Notes: generated by a model not told the origin, from the letters alone. A stretch of 64,000 nt of DNA from Mycolicibacterium palauense (GCF_002592005.1 NZ_NVQF01000029.1:1-64000); one strand, 5' to 3'. Shown: positions 32,469 to 40,667, counted from the first letter of the stretch. Program-made: numbers and translations.

Positions 32469-34067
32469 GTGCTTCAGAAGATTGTAATCAAAAACTTCAA
32501 ATGTTACGAGACTTTCAGTCTCGACTTCAATGCTGACATCAACATCATCGTTGGTGATAACGAGGCTGGAAAGTCTACTCTGCTAGAGGCGATCAACCTT
32601 GCACTGACCGGGCGAGTCGCCGGTCGGCCAGTTCAATCAGAAATCTCGCCTCATCTTTTCAATCAGTCCAGTGCCAAAAAGTACATCGAAGAGATCAACG
32701 AGGGGGCGAATCCTCTGCAGCCAGAAATCATCATCGATGTATTCATAAAGAAGGATTCAGAAACTGCCCACCTTGCAGGTACCAACAATCTCGACAAGGT
32801 TGATACACCTGGCATCCGGCTCCGCATTGCGTACAACGATGAATACGCAGACGAGTACAACGCGTTCATCGCCACGAAGACCGCAACGACGATACCGGTT
32901 GAGTACTACAAGGTTGAGTGGCTCTCCTTCTCGGGAAATCCCATCACTCAGCGCGGCATTCCGATTGCCGCGTCGATGATCAACGCCGCCAACATTCGAC
33001 TGCAGAACGGTGCCGACTACTACCTACAGAAGATCATCAAGGGCCATCTGACCGACCAACAGCGAACGGAACTCTCGCGGGCGTACCGCGACCTCAAGCA
33101 AACATTTACGTCAAACGCCTCGATTAGCGCTATCAATGACATTCTCGACAAGGCGAAGGGCGAGGTGAGCGACAAAACCTTCACACTTGGAATCGATGTG
33201 TCACAACAGTCGGGCTGGGAATCAGGGCTCGTCCCTCATCTTGACGACCTGCCGTTTACACTGATCGGCTCGGGTGAGCAGAGCACCATGAAAATCCTCC
33301 TCGCGATCAACCGACGCATCGAGGAATCCCATGCCATTTTGATTGAGGAACCAGAGAATCATCTGTCATTTGCCACCCTCAACAAACTGATCAGCAAGAT
33401 CGAAGATAAATGCAGAGAACGCCAAGTCATCATTACGACCCACAACTCGTACGTCATTAACAAGCTTGGCATCGGCAAGCTCATCCTCCTGCACGAGCAA
33501 CAAGCCGCCAAGATGACCGACCTCCCCGACACCACCCAGGACTACTTCATGAAGCTGTCCGGCTACGACACGCTTCGATTGGTCCTCGCCCGAGAGACGA
33601 TCATCGTCGAAGGGCCGTCCGACGAACTGGTGGTGCAACGCGCATACATGGACACCCACGATGGCCGGCTGCCGATCCACGACGGCATCGACGTGCTCAA
33701 TGCCCGCGGGTTGTCGTCAAAGCGGTTCCTCGAAATCGCCGCTCAGCTCGGTAAACCCGTCCACGTTGTCACTGACAACGACGGAAAGCCTGACGCTGTC
33801 GATAAGAAGTTCGAAGACTTCACGACCTACGACAACATCTCCATCCACCGCAGCGACGACGCCGCTCTACCGAGTCTTGAAGACCACATCTTTGCCCTCA
33901 ACGGCCGCGAAAAGATGAATCGGATCCTCGGCAAGAGCTTCTCAGACGACGCCAGCGCGCTCGCCCACATGAAGAAGGACGGCAACAAGACAACAGGTGC
34001 CGTGGCCATCTTTGGCGCAACTGAAGTCGTAACGATGCCTGAGTACATCCTCGATGCCATCAAGTAA
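32469..34067 (+). CDS. OLD family ATPase/TOPRIM nuclease (GajA-like)
   Basis: A 532-residue overcoming-lysogenization-defect type protein. ABC-type ATPase: Walker A GDNEAGKST (residues 29-37), signature-like GSGEQST (about 267), Walker B ILIEEPENHLS (about 289) and the H-loop in IITTHNSYV. The C-terminal TOPRIM domain has the metal-binding glutamate in IIVEGPSDELVV (about 377) and acidic VTDNDG (about 433). This is the architecture of GajA, a nuclease that cuts DNA when nucleotide levels fall during phage infection. GTG 32469 follows GGGAGGACG. It sits 68 bp after the ATPase and overlaps the helicase gene by 14 bp. Confidence 0.8.
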   Translation: MLQKIVIKNFKCYETFSLDFNADINIIVGDNEAGKSTLLEAINLALTGRVAGRPVQSEISPHLFNQSSAKKYIEEINEGANPLQPEIIIDVFIKKDSETAHLAGTNNLDKVDTPGIRLRIAYNDEYADEYNAFIATKTATTIPVEYYKVEWLSFSGNPITQRGIPIAASMINAANIRLQNGADYYLQKIIKGHLTDQQRTELSRAYRDLKQTFTSNASISAINDILDKAKGEVSDKTFTLGIDVSQQSGWESGLVPHLDDLPFTLIGSGEQSTMKILLAINRRIEESHAILIEEPENHLSFATLNKLISKIEDKCRERQVIITTHNSYVINKLGIGKLILLHEQQAAKMTDLPDTTQDYFMKLSGYDTLRLVLARETIIVEGPSDELVVQRAYMDTHDGRLPIHDGIDVLNARGLSSKRFLEIAAQLGKPVHVVTDNDGKPDAVDKKFEDFTTYDNISIHRSDDAALPSLEDHIFALNGREKMNRILGKSFSDDASALAHMKKDGNKTTGAVAIFGATEVVTMPEYILDAIK

Positions 34068-35088
34068 TCGTGCGATACTTGCTGCCGCAGGTTCACGTAA
34101 AACCGAGTCGATTATCCAAGCTATTGCCGATGCAGACCCATCTACACGTCTCCTCGTCACGACCTATACGATCGAAAATTCGACGCAGATCGTGGAACGA
34201 ATTACGAGTAAACTCGGAAGCATTCCGAAGAATGTCACGGTAAAAACGTGGTTCACCTTCCTGCTAAGTGACTGCATCAGGCCATATCAAAATTTCCTGA
34301 CTGACACCAATCGAGTCCGTTCCCTCAACTTTGCCACCAAGCCAGGGCAATACGCGCGCAAGATCGATATCGATGGCTACTACATCGATGATCAATCGAA
34401 CGTCTACAGCGACAATGCGGCCGATTTCGCGGTGAGTCTGGACGAGAAATCAGATGGAAAAGTAATCAGCCGCCTCGAGAGCATCTACGACGAAATCTAC
34501 GTTGACGAGGCCCAAGACCTGGTCGGATACGACCTTGACTTGCTTGACCTGCTCCTTGGCTCCGGCATCTCGCTCACCATTGTCGGCGACCCACGCCAAA
34601 GCACCTACACGACGAGCAACACCCGCAAACACAGCGGCTATCAGCGGCTGAAACTCTACGACTGGTTCAAGGAGCGAGAAGCGAACGGACAACTGGTCAT
34701 TGAGTGGCGAAACGAAAGCTACCGCTGTAACCAGGCAATCTGCGACTTCGCCGACGCCCTCTACCCCGAGCTACCGCAGACGACCTCGCGCAACACCGAA
34801 CAAACCCCACATGACGGCATCTTCCAGATCGGTAAGGCGGATGTTGACGACTACGTATCCACCTACCAGCCAACGGTCCTGAGATACAGGGTCAATACCA
34901 ACACCATGGGCCACAAGGCCATCAACTTCGGTCTCTCGAAGGGCCGCACCTACGACCGGGTTCTGATCTTCCCAACGAACCCCATGAAAAAGTATCTGAC
35001 GACACAGAACATCGAGGACGCTGGCGATATCGCAAAGTTCTATGTCGCAGTGACCCGCGCCAAGTACAGCGTCACTTTCGTCGTCTAG
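34054..35088 (+). CDS. Miniature UvrD/Rep-like superfamily 1 helicase (GajB-like)
   Basis: A 344-residue SF1A protein retaining only the core motifs. Motif I is ILAAAGSRKTES (residues 8-19, with Arg where GxGKT has Gly). Motif II is DEAQDL (about 150), motif III VGDPRQSTYTT (about 176), motif IV/R-finger region WRNESYRCNQAI (about 217) and motif VI VAVTRAKYS (about 330). UvrD and GajB have around 500-700 residues; the 1B and 2B insertions seem missing and no Q-motif precedes motif I. The start overlaps the OLD gene by 14 bp, implying coupled translation. Whether it unwinds DNA or only signals through ATP is open. Confidence 0.78.
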   Translation: MPSSNRAILAAAGSRKTESIIQAIADADPSTRLLVTTYTIENSTQIVERITSKLGSIPKNVTVKTWFTFLLSDCIRPYQNFLTDTNRVRSLNFATKPGQYARKIDIDGYYIDDQSNVYSDNAADFAVSLDEKSDGKVISRLESIYDEIYVDEAQDLVGYDLDLLDLLLGSGISLTIVGDPRQSTYTTSNTRKHSGYQRLKLYDWFKEREANGQLVIEWRNESYRCNQAICDFADALYPELPQTTSRNTEQTPHDGIFQIGKADVDDYVSTYQPTVLRYRVNTNTMGHKAINFGLSKGRTYDRVLIFPTNPMKKYLTTQNIEDAGDIAKFYVAVTRAKYSVTFVV

Positions 35089-35422
35089 TCCTGGCGCCCC
35101 CTCCCCCGGTGTGTCGACGTCCGATTGCCGTTGCCGATCCGTTCGGCCCATGCTTCATGACCGCCGAGCTGATCGAACGTTGCCGCAAGATCGGCGGTGC
35201 TGTCAGCATTCGGGTCGCGACCTTGCTCACGCCGGTAGTCGCGGTAATTGTTGACGACCTTCTCGACGGTCGGATAGCGGACCATCGTCGATTGCACCGA
35301 ATCCACGATGCAGAGCGCCAGGGATGGCCGTCCGGGGCCTTCGAGCCACGGAACTGTTCGTACCGTTCCGTCACGACCAGGACCTGTTCAGGCGAGAGAC
35401 TCACGTCGGCACCGTGCCACAT
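35085..35422 (-). pseudogene. Frameshifted hypothetical gene remnant
   Basis: Reading leftward, ATG 35422 opens MWHGADVSLSPEQVLVV...SKAPDGHPW, then near 35,320 the coding signal jumps to another frame continuing CIVDSVQSTMVRYPTVEKVVNNYRDYRREQG...ERIGNGNR to the stop at 35085. Adding one base near 35,318 would join both into one protein of about 112 residues. Family not recognised. The stop overlaps the helicase stop on the other strand. It is probably debris of an earlier integrated element. Confidence 0.45.
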
Positions 35423-35645
35423 CGGTCCGACAGAGCGGTACTGATTGCGAGTTCGGAAGCTCGCTCAGATCCCGCGGCCACGAGCGATGAAGACGCCCTG
35501 CACGCCGCATCGGGGGCAGGGGTAGTCGTCGATGTCCAGCAAGCAGGGGGCGACGGTCCACAAGATCTCGTCCCAGAGAAGCAGCGTGCATCCGCAAGTC
35601 AGGACGCAACGCCACTGAACCGCCGACGTCATACAGGGACTCTTG
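35423..35645. other. Degraded coding debris left of tRNA-Met
   Basis: No intact gene. On the minus strand short cysteine-containing pieces in different frames (such as LDIDDYPCP and RCGVQGVFIARGRGI, about 35,480-35,530) would join into a zinc-ribbon-like segment if frames were repaired. This looks like a second broken gene end to end with the remnant at 35085-35422. Confidence 0.3.
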
Positions 35646-35719
35646 TGGGGCGGGCGGGGCTCGAACCCGCGACCAACGGATTATGAGTCCGCGGCTCTAA
35701 CCAACTGAGCTACCGCCCC
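35646..35719 (-). tRNA. tRNA-Met (anticodon CAU)
   Basis: A 74-nt minus-strand tRNA. Acceptor GGGGCGG pairs with CCGCCCC plus discriminator A; the D-arm is AGCTCAGTTGGTTAGAGC, anticodon stem CGGAC / ATCCG carries loop CTCATAA, and the T-loop is GGGTTCGAGCCCC. No CCA is encoded. A CAU anticodon may be elongator Met or, if lysidine-modified, Ile2; the overall body looks like mycobacterial elongator tRNA-Met. Its 3' end faces the low-GC island, marking it as the integration target. Confidence 0.92.
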
Positions 35720-35886
35720 CAGGGCCGCCCGGCAGGCGAGTAACCCCCACGGTCAGCCCGCACACACACAATAGCGACATCGTGGCGGCCGCCGTACCGC
35801 GGCCGAGCCTGACTCGCCTGCGGCGCACCGCCTCGGCCGGGGCCCGCTCACCGTCGCCGTGACCCGGTGCCGGCCCACCTGGGATC

Positions 35887-36921
35887 ATGGCCGTCGTGCC
35901 CGTCTCCACCGCGTTCGCCTCCGACAACGCCGCCCCGGCCCACCCGGCGGCCCTCGACGCCCTGGTCGCCGCCAACGCCGGCCACGTGATGTCCTACGGC
36001 GACGACGCCGCCACGGCCCGTGCCGCCGAAACGATCAAAGCGGCCTTCGACTCCCCCGACGCCGCCGTGCTGTTCGCGTTCACCGGCACCGGGGCCAACG
36101 TCATCGCGCTGACCGCCGGGGTGCGGCCGTGGCAGGAGATCCTGTGCAGCGACGTCTCCCACGCCCTGGTCGACGAGGCGGGCGGGCCGGTGCGCCTGTC
36201 CGGGGCGCAGTTGACCCGCCTGCCCAGCGACGACGGCCTGATGGACCCCGCCGAGCTGGACCGCCGGATCGTGCGGCGCGGCGACGTGCACCACTCCCAG
36301 CCGCACCTGGTCACGCTGACCCAGTCCACCGAGAACGGCCGGGTCTGGCCGGCCGCGGCCATCGGCGAGTTCGTCGACCACGCCCACAGCCTGGACCTGG
36401 TGGTGCACGTCGACGGCTCGCGCATCGGCAACGCCGTCGCCGCGCTGGGTGTCTCACCGCTGCAGGCCACCGGCGACGCCGACATCATCACCGTCGGCGG
36501 CACCAAGAACGGCATGCTGTTCGGCGACGCGATCCTCATCCGCCGCCCCGAGCTTTTTCCCGGCGTCGAGTTCGTGCAGAAACAAATCGGCCACCTGGCC
36601 AGCAAGCACCGCTACCTCGGCGCCCAGTTCGAGGCCATGCTGGCCGACGACCTGTGGTTGCGCACCGCCGCGCACGCCAACGCGATGGCCGCCCGCCTGG
36701 CCGCGGGCTTCACCGCCCTGGGCCTGCCGCTGGCCTGCCCCACCGAGGCCAACGAGGTGTTCGTCGACCTCGACCCCGGGCTCTACGGGCGGCTCTGCGA
36801 AACCTACGCCGTGCACCGACCCGACCCGCTGGCCCCCACCGTGCGGTTCGTCTGCTCCTGGGCCACCACCGACGCCGACGTCGAGGGCGCGCTGGGCACC
36901 GTCACGGACCTCCTCGGCTAG
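35887..36921 (+). CDS. Low-specificity L-threonine aldolase family protein
   Basis: A 344-residue fold-type I PLP enzyme. It opens STAFASDNAAPAHPAALDAL, shows the FTGTGANVIAL cofactor loop and VHVDGSRIGNAVAALG (aspartate and arginine), and has the Schiff-base lysine at about residue 207 in VGGTKNGMLFGDA. It cleaves threonine/allo-threonine to glycine and acetaldehyde, or acts as a related beta-eliminating lyase. ATG 35887 follows GGGATC with a weak ribosome-binding site. It stands alone next to tRNA-Met. Confidence 0.85.
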   Translation: MAVVPVSTAFASDNAAPAHPAALDALVAANAGHVMSYGDDAATARAAETIKAAFDSPDAAVLFAFTGTGANVIALTAGVRPWQEILCSDVSHALVDEAGGPVRLSGAQLTRLPSDDGLMDPAELDRRIVRRGDVHHSQPHLVTLTQSTENGRVWPAAAIGEFVDHAHSLDLVVHVDGSRIGNAVAALGVSPLQATGDADIITVGGTKNGMLFGDAILIRRPELFPGVEFVQKQIGHLASKHRYLGAQFEAMLADDLWLRTAAHANAMAARLAAGFTALGLPLACPTEANEVFVDLDPGLYGRLCETYAVHRPDPLAPTVRFVCSWATTDADVEGALGTVTDLLG

Positions 36922-37023
36922 CTCTCCGGAGCGTCACCGTGGCGCCGAAAGCGACCACACGGCCCGCACCTCCCTGGGTACCGTGGCCGCGGGCGTGAAC
37001 GGGCGAACAGGAGCGGACCTCTC

Positions 37024-37848
37024 GTGAAAACGGGCGTGCATCTACCGAACTTCGGCTACTGCGGCGACGTGCGGGTGCTGGCCGACCTGGCGGCCGAAGC
37101 CGAGAGGGCCGGCTGGGACGGCGTCTTCGTCTGGGACCACCTGCAGGTCACCGAGCCGACCGTCGACCCGTGGATCGCGCTGGCGGCCATGGCGCTGAAC
37201 ACCGGGCGCATCCGGCTCGGCACGCTGGTGACACCGGTTCCGCGGCGACACATCGTGAAGCTGGCGCGCGAGGTGGCCACCCTCGATCACCTCTCCGGGG
37301 GCCGCGCTGTGCTCGGCGCGGGGGCCGGATACGCCGCGCTGCCCGACTATTCGGCCTTCGGCGATTCCACCGACACCGCGCTGCGCGCCGCCCGGCTCGA
37401 CGAGGGGCTCGAGGTGCTCTCGGCGCTGTGGAGCGGGGACGCGGTGGAACACCACGGCACGCATTTCGACATCACCACAACGGGATTCGCACCGACGATG
37501 CAGCGGCCACGGCCCCCGATCTGGACCGCGGCCACCACGGGTTCGGCCAAGCCGCTGGCCCGGGCCGCGCGGTGGGACGGCCTGGTGTGCGCCGGCCGCT
37601 ACAGCCTGGAGGTCGACCCCGAGGAGGTGCGCGCCATGGTCGGCGCCGTCACCCCGCGACGCCCGGCAAACACCCCGTTCGACGTCGTGCGCTTCGGCCA
37701 CACCGAGGACCCCGACGACACCGCCACCGTCGCGGCCTGCGCCGAGGCCGGCGCCACCTGGTGGATGGAGTGCAGCTTCCCGGCGTTGACGACGCTCGAG
37801 GCGGTCTACGACCGTGTCCGGGCCGGCCCGCCCGTGCGGCCGGTGTGA
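37024..37848 (+). CDS. LLM class flavin-/F420-dependent oxidoreductase
   Basis: A 274-residue luciferase-like protein. N-terminal VHLPNFGYCGDVRVLADLAAEAERAGWDGVFVWDH, then TGRIRLGTLVTPVPRRHIVKLAREVATLDHLSGGRAVLGAGAGY, a close match to mycobacterial F420-dependent members (motifs within residues 5-100). Function beyond flavin/F420 redox chemistry cannot be assigned. GTG 37024 follows AGGAGCGG. It is monocistronic and convergent with the hydrolase operon. Confidence 0.85.
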   Translation: MKTGVHLPNFGYCGDVRVLADLAAEAERAGWDGVFVWDHLQVTEPTVDPWIALAAMALNTGRIRLGTLVTPVPRRHIVKLAREVATLDHLSGGRAVLGAGAGYAALPDYSAFGDSTDTALRAARLDEGLEVLSALWSGDAVEHHGTHFDITTTGFAPTMQRPRPPIWTAATTGSAKPLARAARWDGLVCAGRYSLEVDPEEVRAMVGAVTPRRPANTPFDVVRFGHTEDPDDTATVAACAEAGATWWMECSFPALTTLEAVYDRVRAGPPVRPV

Positions 37849-37851
37849 CCC

Positions 37852-37871
37852 CCGCGCACCCCGCTGCGCGG
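37852..37871. terminator. Hairpin between convergent genes
   Basis: CCGCGCA / TGCGCGG with a 6-nt loop, immediately after the LLM stop codon and before the convergent hydrolase operon. A likely intrinsic or structural terminator without T-tract. Confidence 0.45.
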
Positions 37872-37926
37872 TGCTCGGGCCGCGGACCTGAAGCGCCCCA
37901 ACGCATCACGGAGACGCGGGCGGGCG

Positions 37927-38775
37927 CTACGGCGCCAGATCCTGCAGCACCGCGTCGGCGATCACCGCCGGCAGGTAGTGCCCGCACCCCGGCACCACCC
38001 GCAGGTCGGCGCCCGGCAGGGCCCCGGCCAGCCGCACGGCGTGCTCCATGGGCACCAGCGTGTCCTGCTCGCCCTGCCACACGGTGACGGGTCCGCGCAC
38101 CGCACCCGGGTCGAACCCCCACGGGCCACCGAAGCGCCGATAGTCCTCGGCGGTGCCGCGCACACCACCCGCGGTGGCCCCGCGCAGTGCGGCCAGCAGC
38201 TGCGACAGCGCCCGATCGTCGAGCGCGGCGCGGTCCCGCTCGCCCGCCGAACGCCGGATCTCCCACGCCAGGTATCGCTCGGGTGTCCACCGGCTCAGCC
38301 ACAGCGGGGGCCGCGCCAGGCGCGCCGACACCCGGGCCGCGGGAATCAGCAGCCGGTCGGCCCACAACCCGAGCTCGAAGGCCTCCCGGACGCCGCGCAG
38401 CGGCGCCATCCCGGCCAGCGTGGCCGCCGCGCGCACCCGCAGCGGCCTCGCGGCCGCGCAGGCCAGCGCATACGGTCCGCCGGCCGACCAGCCCGCCACG
38501 GCGTACCCGCCGACGCCGAGCCCGTCGAGAACCCGTTCGACGGCGTCCGGCCAGCCGGCCACCGAGGACAGCGGCCACGGCTCGCTGTCGGCGATCCCGG
38601 GCCGGTCGACGGCGATGACATCGGCGCCGTGGCGCCGTGCGGCGGCATCCAGCAGCGCACCGTCGCGCCCGCTGCTGAGCCCCCCGTGACACCAGAGCAG
38701 CGGCCAGCCGCCGGCCGCGCCGAAGCGCCACACTCCCACCCGGCGTCCCCGCACCAGTGTTGGGCCCGAGGTCAT
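37927..38775 (-). CDS. Alpha/beta hydrolase
   Basis: A 282-residue alpha/beta hydrolase. The oxyanion region is LLWCHGGLSSG, the acid-adjacent strand DVIAVDRPGIADSE, and the nucleophile elbow GWSAGG. The catalytic aspartate lies in VWQGEQDTLVP and the histidine in VVPGCGHYLP near the C-terminus. Its start overlaps the SDR stop by ATGA, so it is the third gene of an SRPBCC-SDR-hydrolase operon. Substrate unknown. Confidence 0.88.
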   Translation of the reverse strand: MTSGPTLVRGRRVGVWRFGAAGGWPLLWCHGGLSSGRDGALLDAAARRHGADVIAVDRPGIADSEPWPLSSVAGWPDAVERVLDGLGVGGYAVAGWSAGGPYALACAAARPLRVRAAATLAGMAPLRGVREAFELGLWADRLLIPAARVSARLARPPLWLSRWTPERYLAWEIRRSAGERDRAALDDRALSQLLAALRGATAGGVRGTAEDYRRFGGPWGFDPGAVRGPVTVWQGEQDTLVPMEHAVRLAGALPGADLRVVPGCGHYLPAVIADAVLQDLAP

Positions 38776-39605
38776 CTCCCGCCCGTGAGGCCCGCGCCGC
38801 CCAGCCGGGCGGCCCGCGCCAGCAACCCGATGTAGCCGGCGCCCAGCAGCCGCGGCATCGCCGCCATCGCGCGCCCGTCGGGGCCGATCAGGATGCGCGC
38901 ACGGTTGCGGTCCACCCCGCGCAGGATGACACCGGCGGCCCGGTCCGGGGAGGTCATCGCCGCCCGCTCGAACAGCCGGGCCGTCTGGTCGCGGTCGGCC
39001 GACGGGTCGATGCGCATGTTGGCCGCGAAGTTGGTCCGGATCACCCCCGGGTGCACACAGTGCACGGTGACGGGGTGCCGGTCGACGATGATCTCCTGCC
39101 GCAGCGCCTCGGTGAACCCCCGCACCGCGAATTTCGATGTGCTGTAGGCACTCTGGTAGGGCACCGAGATCAGCCCGAACGCGCTGGAGAGGTTGACCAG
39201 CCGCGCCGGGGCCGCGGCGGTGCCGGATTCGATCAGCTGCGGGAGGAACGCCTTGGTGCCGTTGACGACACCGCCGATGTTGATGCCGACGAGCCAGTCG
39301 TAGTCCTCCCAGGTCATGTCGGCCACGCTGGACACCAGGTCCACCCCGGCGTTGTTGAACAGCCACGACGCCGGCCCGAGCTCGTCGCGGACCCGCGCGG
39401 CGTAGTCGAGCATCGCCGCGCGGTCGGCGACGTCGACGCGGTAGGTGGTCACCCCGCCGCCGCACACCGCCGCCGTCTCGGCCAGCCCGCGCGGGTCGAC
39501 ATCGCTGGCGGCCACCCGGATCCCGCGTCGGGTCAGCGCCAGGGTCAACGCCCGCCCGACCCCCGAGCCGGCGCCGGTGACCACCGCGACGCGCGGCGCC
39601 GTCAT
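38772..39605 (-). CDS. SDR family oxidoreductase
   Basis: A 277-residue short-chain dehydrogenase. TGAGSGVG is at residues 10-17, FNNAGV near 87, the catalytic serine in VNLSSAFG, and YSTSKFAVRGFTEAL carries Tyr and Lys. The long C-terminal tail after residue 220 (RILIGPDGRAMAAMPRLLG) is typical of mycobacterial SDRs that follow acyl or steroid substrates. Overlaps its neighbours on both sides by 4 bp. Confidence 0.9.
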   Translation of the reverse strand: MTAPRVAVVTGAGSGVGRALTLALTRRGIRVAASDVDPRGLAETAAVCGGGVTTYRVDVADRAAMLDYAARVRDELGPASWLFNNAGVDLVSSVADMTWEDYDWLVGINIGGVVNGTKAFLPQLIESGTAAAPARLVNLSSAFGLISVPYQSAYSTSKFAVRGFTEALRQEIIVDRHPVTVHCVHPGVIRTNFAANMRIDPSADRDQTARLFERAAMTSPDRAAGVILRGVDRNRARILIGPDGRAMAAMPRLLGAGYIGLLARAARLGGAGLTGGR

Positions 39606-40117
39606 TCGTCGCGCCCCGTCCGCTGCGCATCCCGGGCGGCGCCCGTCGGTTCCTGCGCCTCGGCCAGCGCCGCAATGCGCTCGAGCGAGGCCTCGATGTT
39701 GGCGCGCAGGTCGGGCCGGCGGTCACGCACGAACAGGAACAGATGCTCGAAGATCCGCACCGGCAGCGGCAGCGCCACGCACATCCGGCACTGTTCGGTC
39801 AGCCGCACCGTGCCCGGCTCCGGTCCCGGTTCGATCAGGAAACTCCACTGCGTCCAGTCACCACCCATCGCCTCGACCACGAACGAGAACAGCCGGCCGG
39901 GCTCCTGCTCGACCACCCGGGCCTCGGTGCGCCACCGCCCGAGCCGGCGCCGGTTCCACGCCTGGAAGCGTTCGGCGGAGATCCGCTCGGTGCGCACCGT
40001 TTCCGGACTCCACTGCGGAATCCGCGCCACATCGGAGACCAGTGCGTACACCGTCTCCGGGGATGCGCGCACCAGCGCGGAGGCCGCGATCGTCTCGTCC
40101 TTCTGCAGCACCGCCAC
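39602..40117 (-). CDS. SRPBCC family (polyketide cyclase/dehydrase-type) protein
   Basis: A 171-residue START-like protein. It has the N-terminal ASALVRASPETVYALVSDVARIPQWSPET typical of SRPBCC proteins, the core strand WTQWSFLIEPGPEPGTVRLTEQCRM, and a C-terminal helix (RPDLRANIEASLERIAALAE). It has a hydrophobic ligand pocket but no assigned reaction. First gene of the three-gene leftward operon. Confidence 0.85.
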   Translation of the reverse strand: MAVLQKDETIAASALVRASPETVYALVSDVARIPQWSPETVRTERISAERFQAWNRRRLGRWRTEARVVEQEPGRLFSFVVEAMGGDWTQWSFLIEPGPEPGTVRLTEQCRMCVALPLPVRIFEHLFLFVRDRRPDLRANIEASLERIAALAEAQEPTGAARDAQRTGRDE

Positions 40118-40291
40118 ACCCGGCCCCTGTCGTCACCGGTCACCTGTCGCCGTCGACCCTATATGGAGACGCCAACAGTATGGGTCGTTGTATGGGCAGT
40201 TGCCCGGACACCGGTTCCCGGAGATGACCTTGGTCTCTATCGCCGCCCCCGGGCGGGGACAACCATGGGACGGGTTCCGAGGAGGTCAGCC

Positions 40292-40570
40292 ATGCGATCG
40301 AAGCGGCGCTACCTGATGTGGGGGCTCGCGACCGCGGCCCTGCCCGCCGTCACCGTGCTGGCCGCGCCGCAGGCCGCGGGGTCGTCGGACTGCAACACCT
40401 CCGCCGAGACCACCGTGTGCGCGCAGGGTGAGGTCCGCGGCAGCGACGGCGTGCCCCGGGCCGCGAGCCCGGCCGTGCCCTACCCGTGCGAGTACGACTG
40501 GTACTGCGACACCGGCTGGGACCTCAACGTCGGATGGAACCCGCCCTGGCCCGGCGTCGGACCGCGCTGA
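40292..40570 (+). CDS. Small exported protein, unknown function
   Basis: A 92-residue product with a basic start (MRSKRRY), a hydrophobic stretch at residues 9-26 and an Ala-X-Ala-type cleavage region near 25-30. The mature part has four cysteines (about 34, 43, 66, 72) and an aromatic, proline-rich end (DWYCDTGWDLNVGWNPPWPG). ATG 40292 follows AGGAGGTC, a strong ribosome-binding site. It is 44 bp upstream of the haemophore-like gene and may be co-transcribed with it. No family recognised. Confidence 0.65.
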   Translation: MRSKRRYLMWGLATAALPAVTVLAAPQAAGSSDCNTSAETTVCAQGEVRGSDGVPRAASPAVPYPCEYDWYCDTGWDLNVGWNPPWPGVGPR

Positions 40571-40614
40571 GCACCCCGACCATGACCGGTCCACCCCTCG
40601 ACCAAGGAGCCACC

Positions 40615-40667
40615 ATGTCGCCCCCAGTACGTATGTCGCCCCCAGTACGTATGTCGCCCCCCGCACG
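40615..40667 (+). repeat. 18-bp tandem repeat at the start of the haemophore-like gene
   Basis: ATGTCGCCCCCAGTACGT occurs twice in perfect tandem (40615-40632, 40633-40650), followed by a third diverged copy. Each unit encodes MSPPVR or MSPPAR and supplies a new in-frame ATG, so the repeat multiplies the start codon and lengthens the N-region of the signal peptide. Confidence 0.85.

Larger units (their letters stand above)
30391..35719. mobile_element. Low-GC genomic island in tRNA-Met carrying a three-gene ATPase/OLD-nuclease/UvrD module
   Basis: Bounded on the right by an intact tRNA-Met (minus strand, 3' end facing the island) and on the left by a diverged copy of that tRNA's 3' part. GC content falls far below the flanks, most strongly in the first cargo gene, and codon choice shifts to A/T third positions. 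Cargo is three co-directional genes at 30790-35088; the right-hand part holds frame-broken debris. No integrase, relaxase or transposase is visible, so the island is either decayed or moved by an enzyme acting in trans. Confidence 0.65.

Noticed and set aside
30790..35088. Annotating the island genes simply as a standard Gabija system
   Set aside because: The OLD and UvrD parts fit, but the preceding ATPase and the short helicase do not; without an HMM score the label would overstate the match.
35109..35444. Plus-strand frame of 111 codons in the island debris
   Set aside because: The minus strand carries the more protein-like sequence in two joinable frames; the plus frame has no start signal or recognisable motif.
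35697..35975. Minus-strand frame of 92 codons overlapping tRNA-Met and the ltaE start
   Set aside because: Runs through the tRNA gene and antisense to the aldolase; alanine/glycine-rich with no domain or ribosome-binding site.
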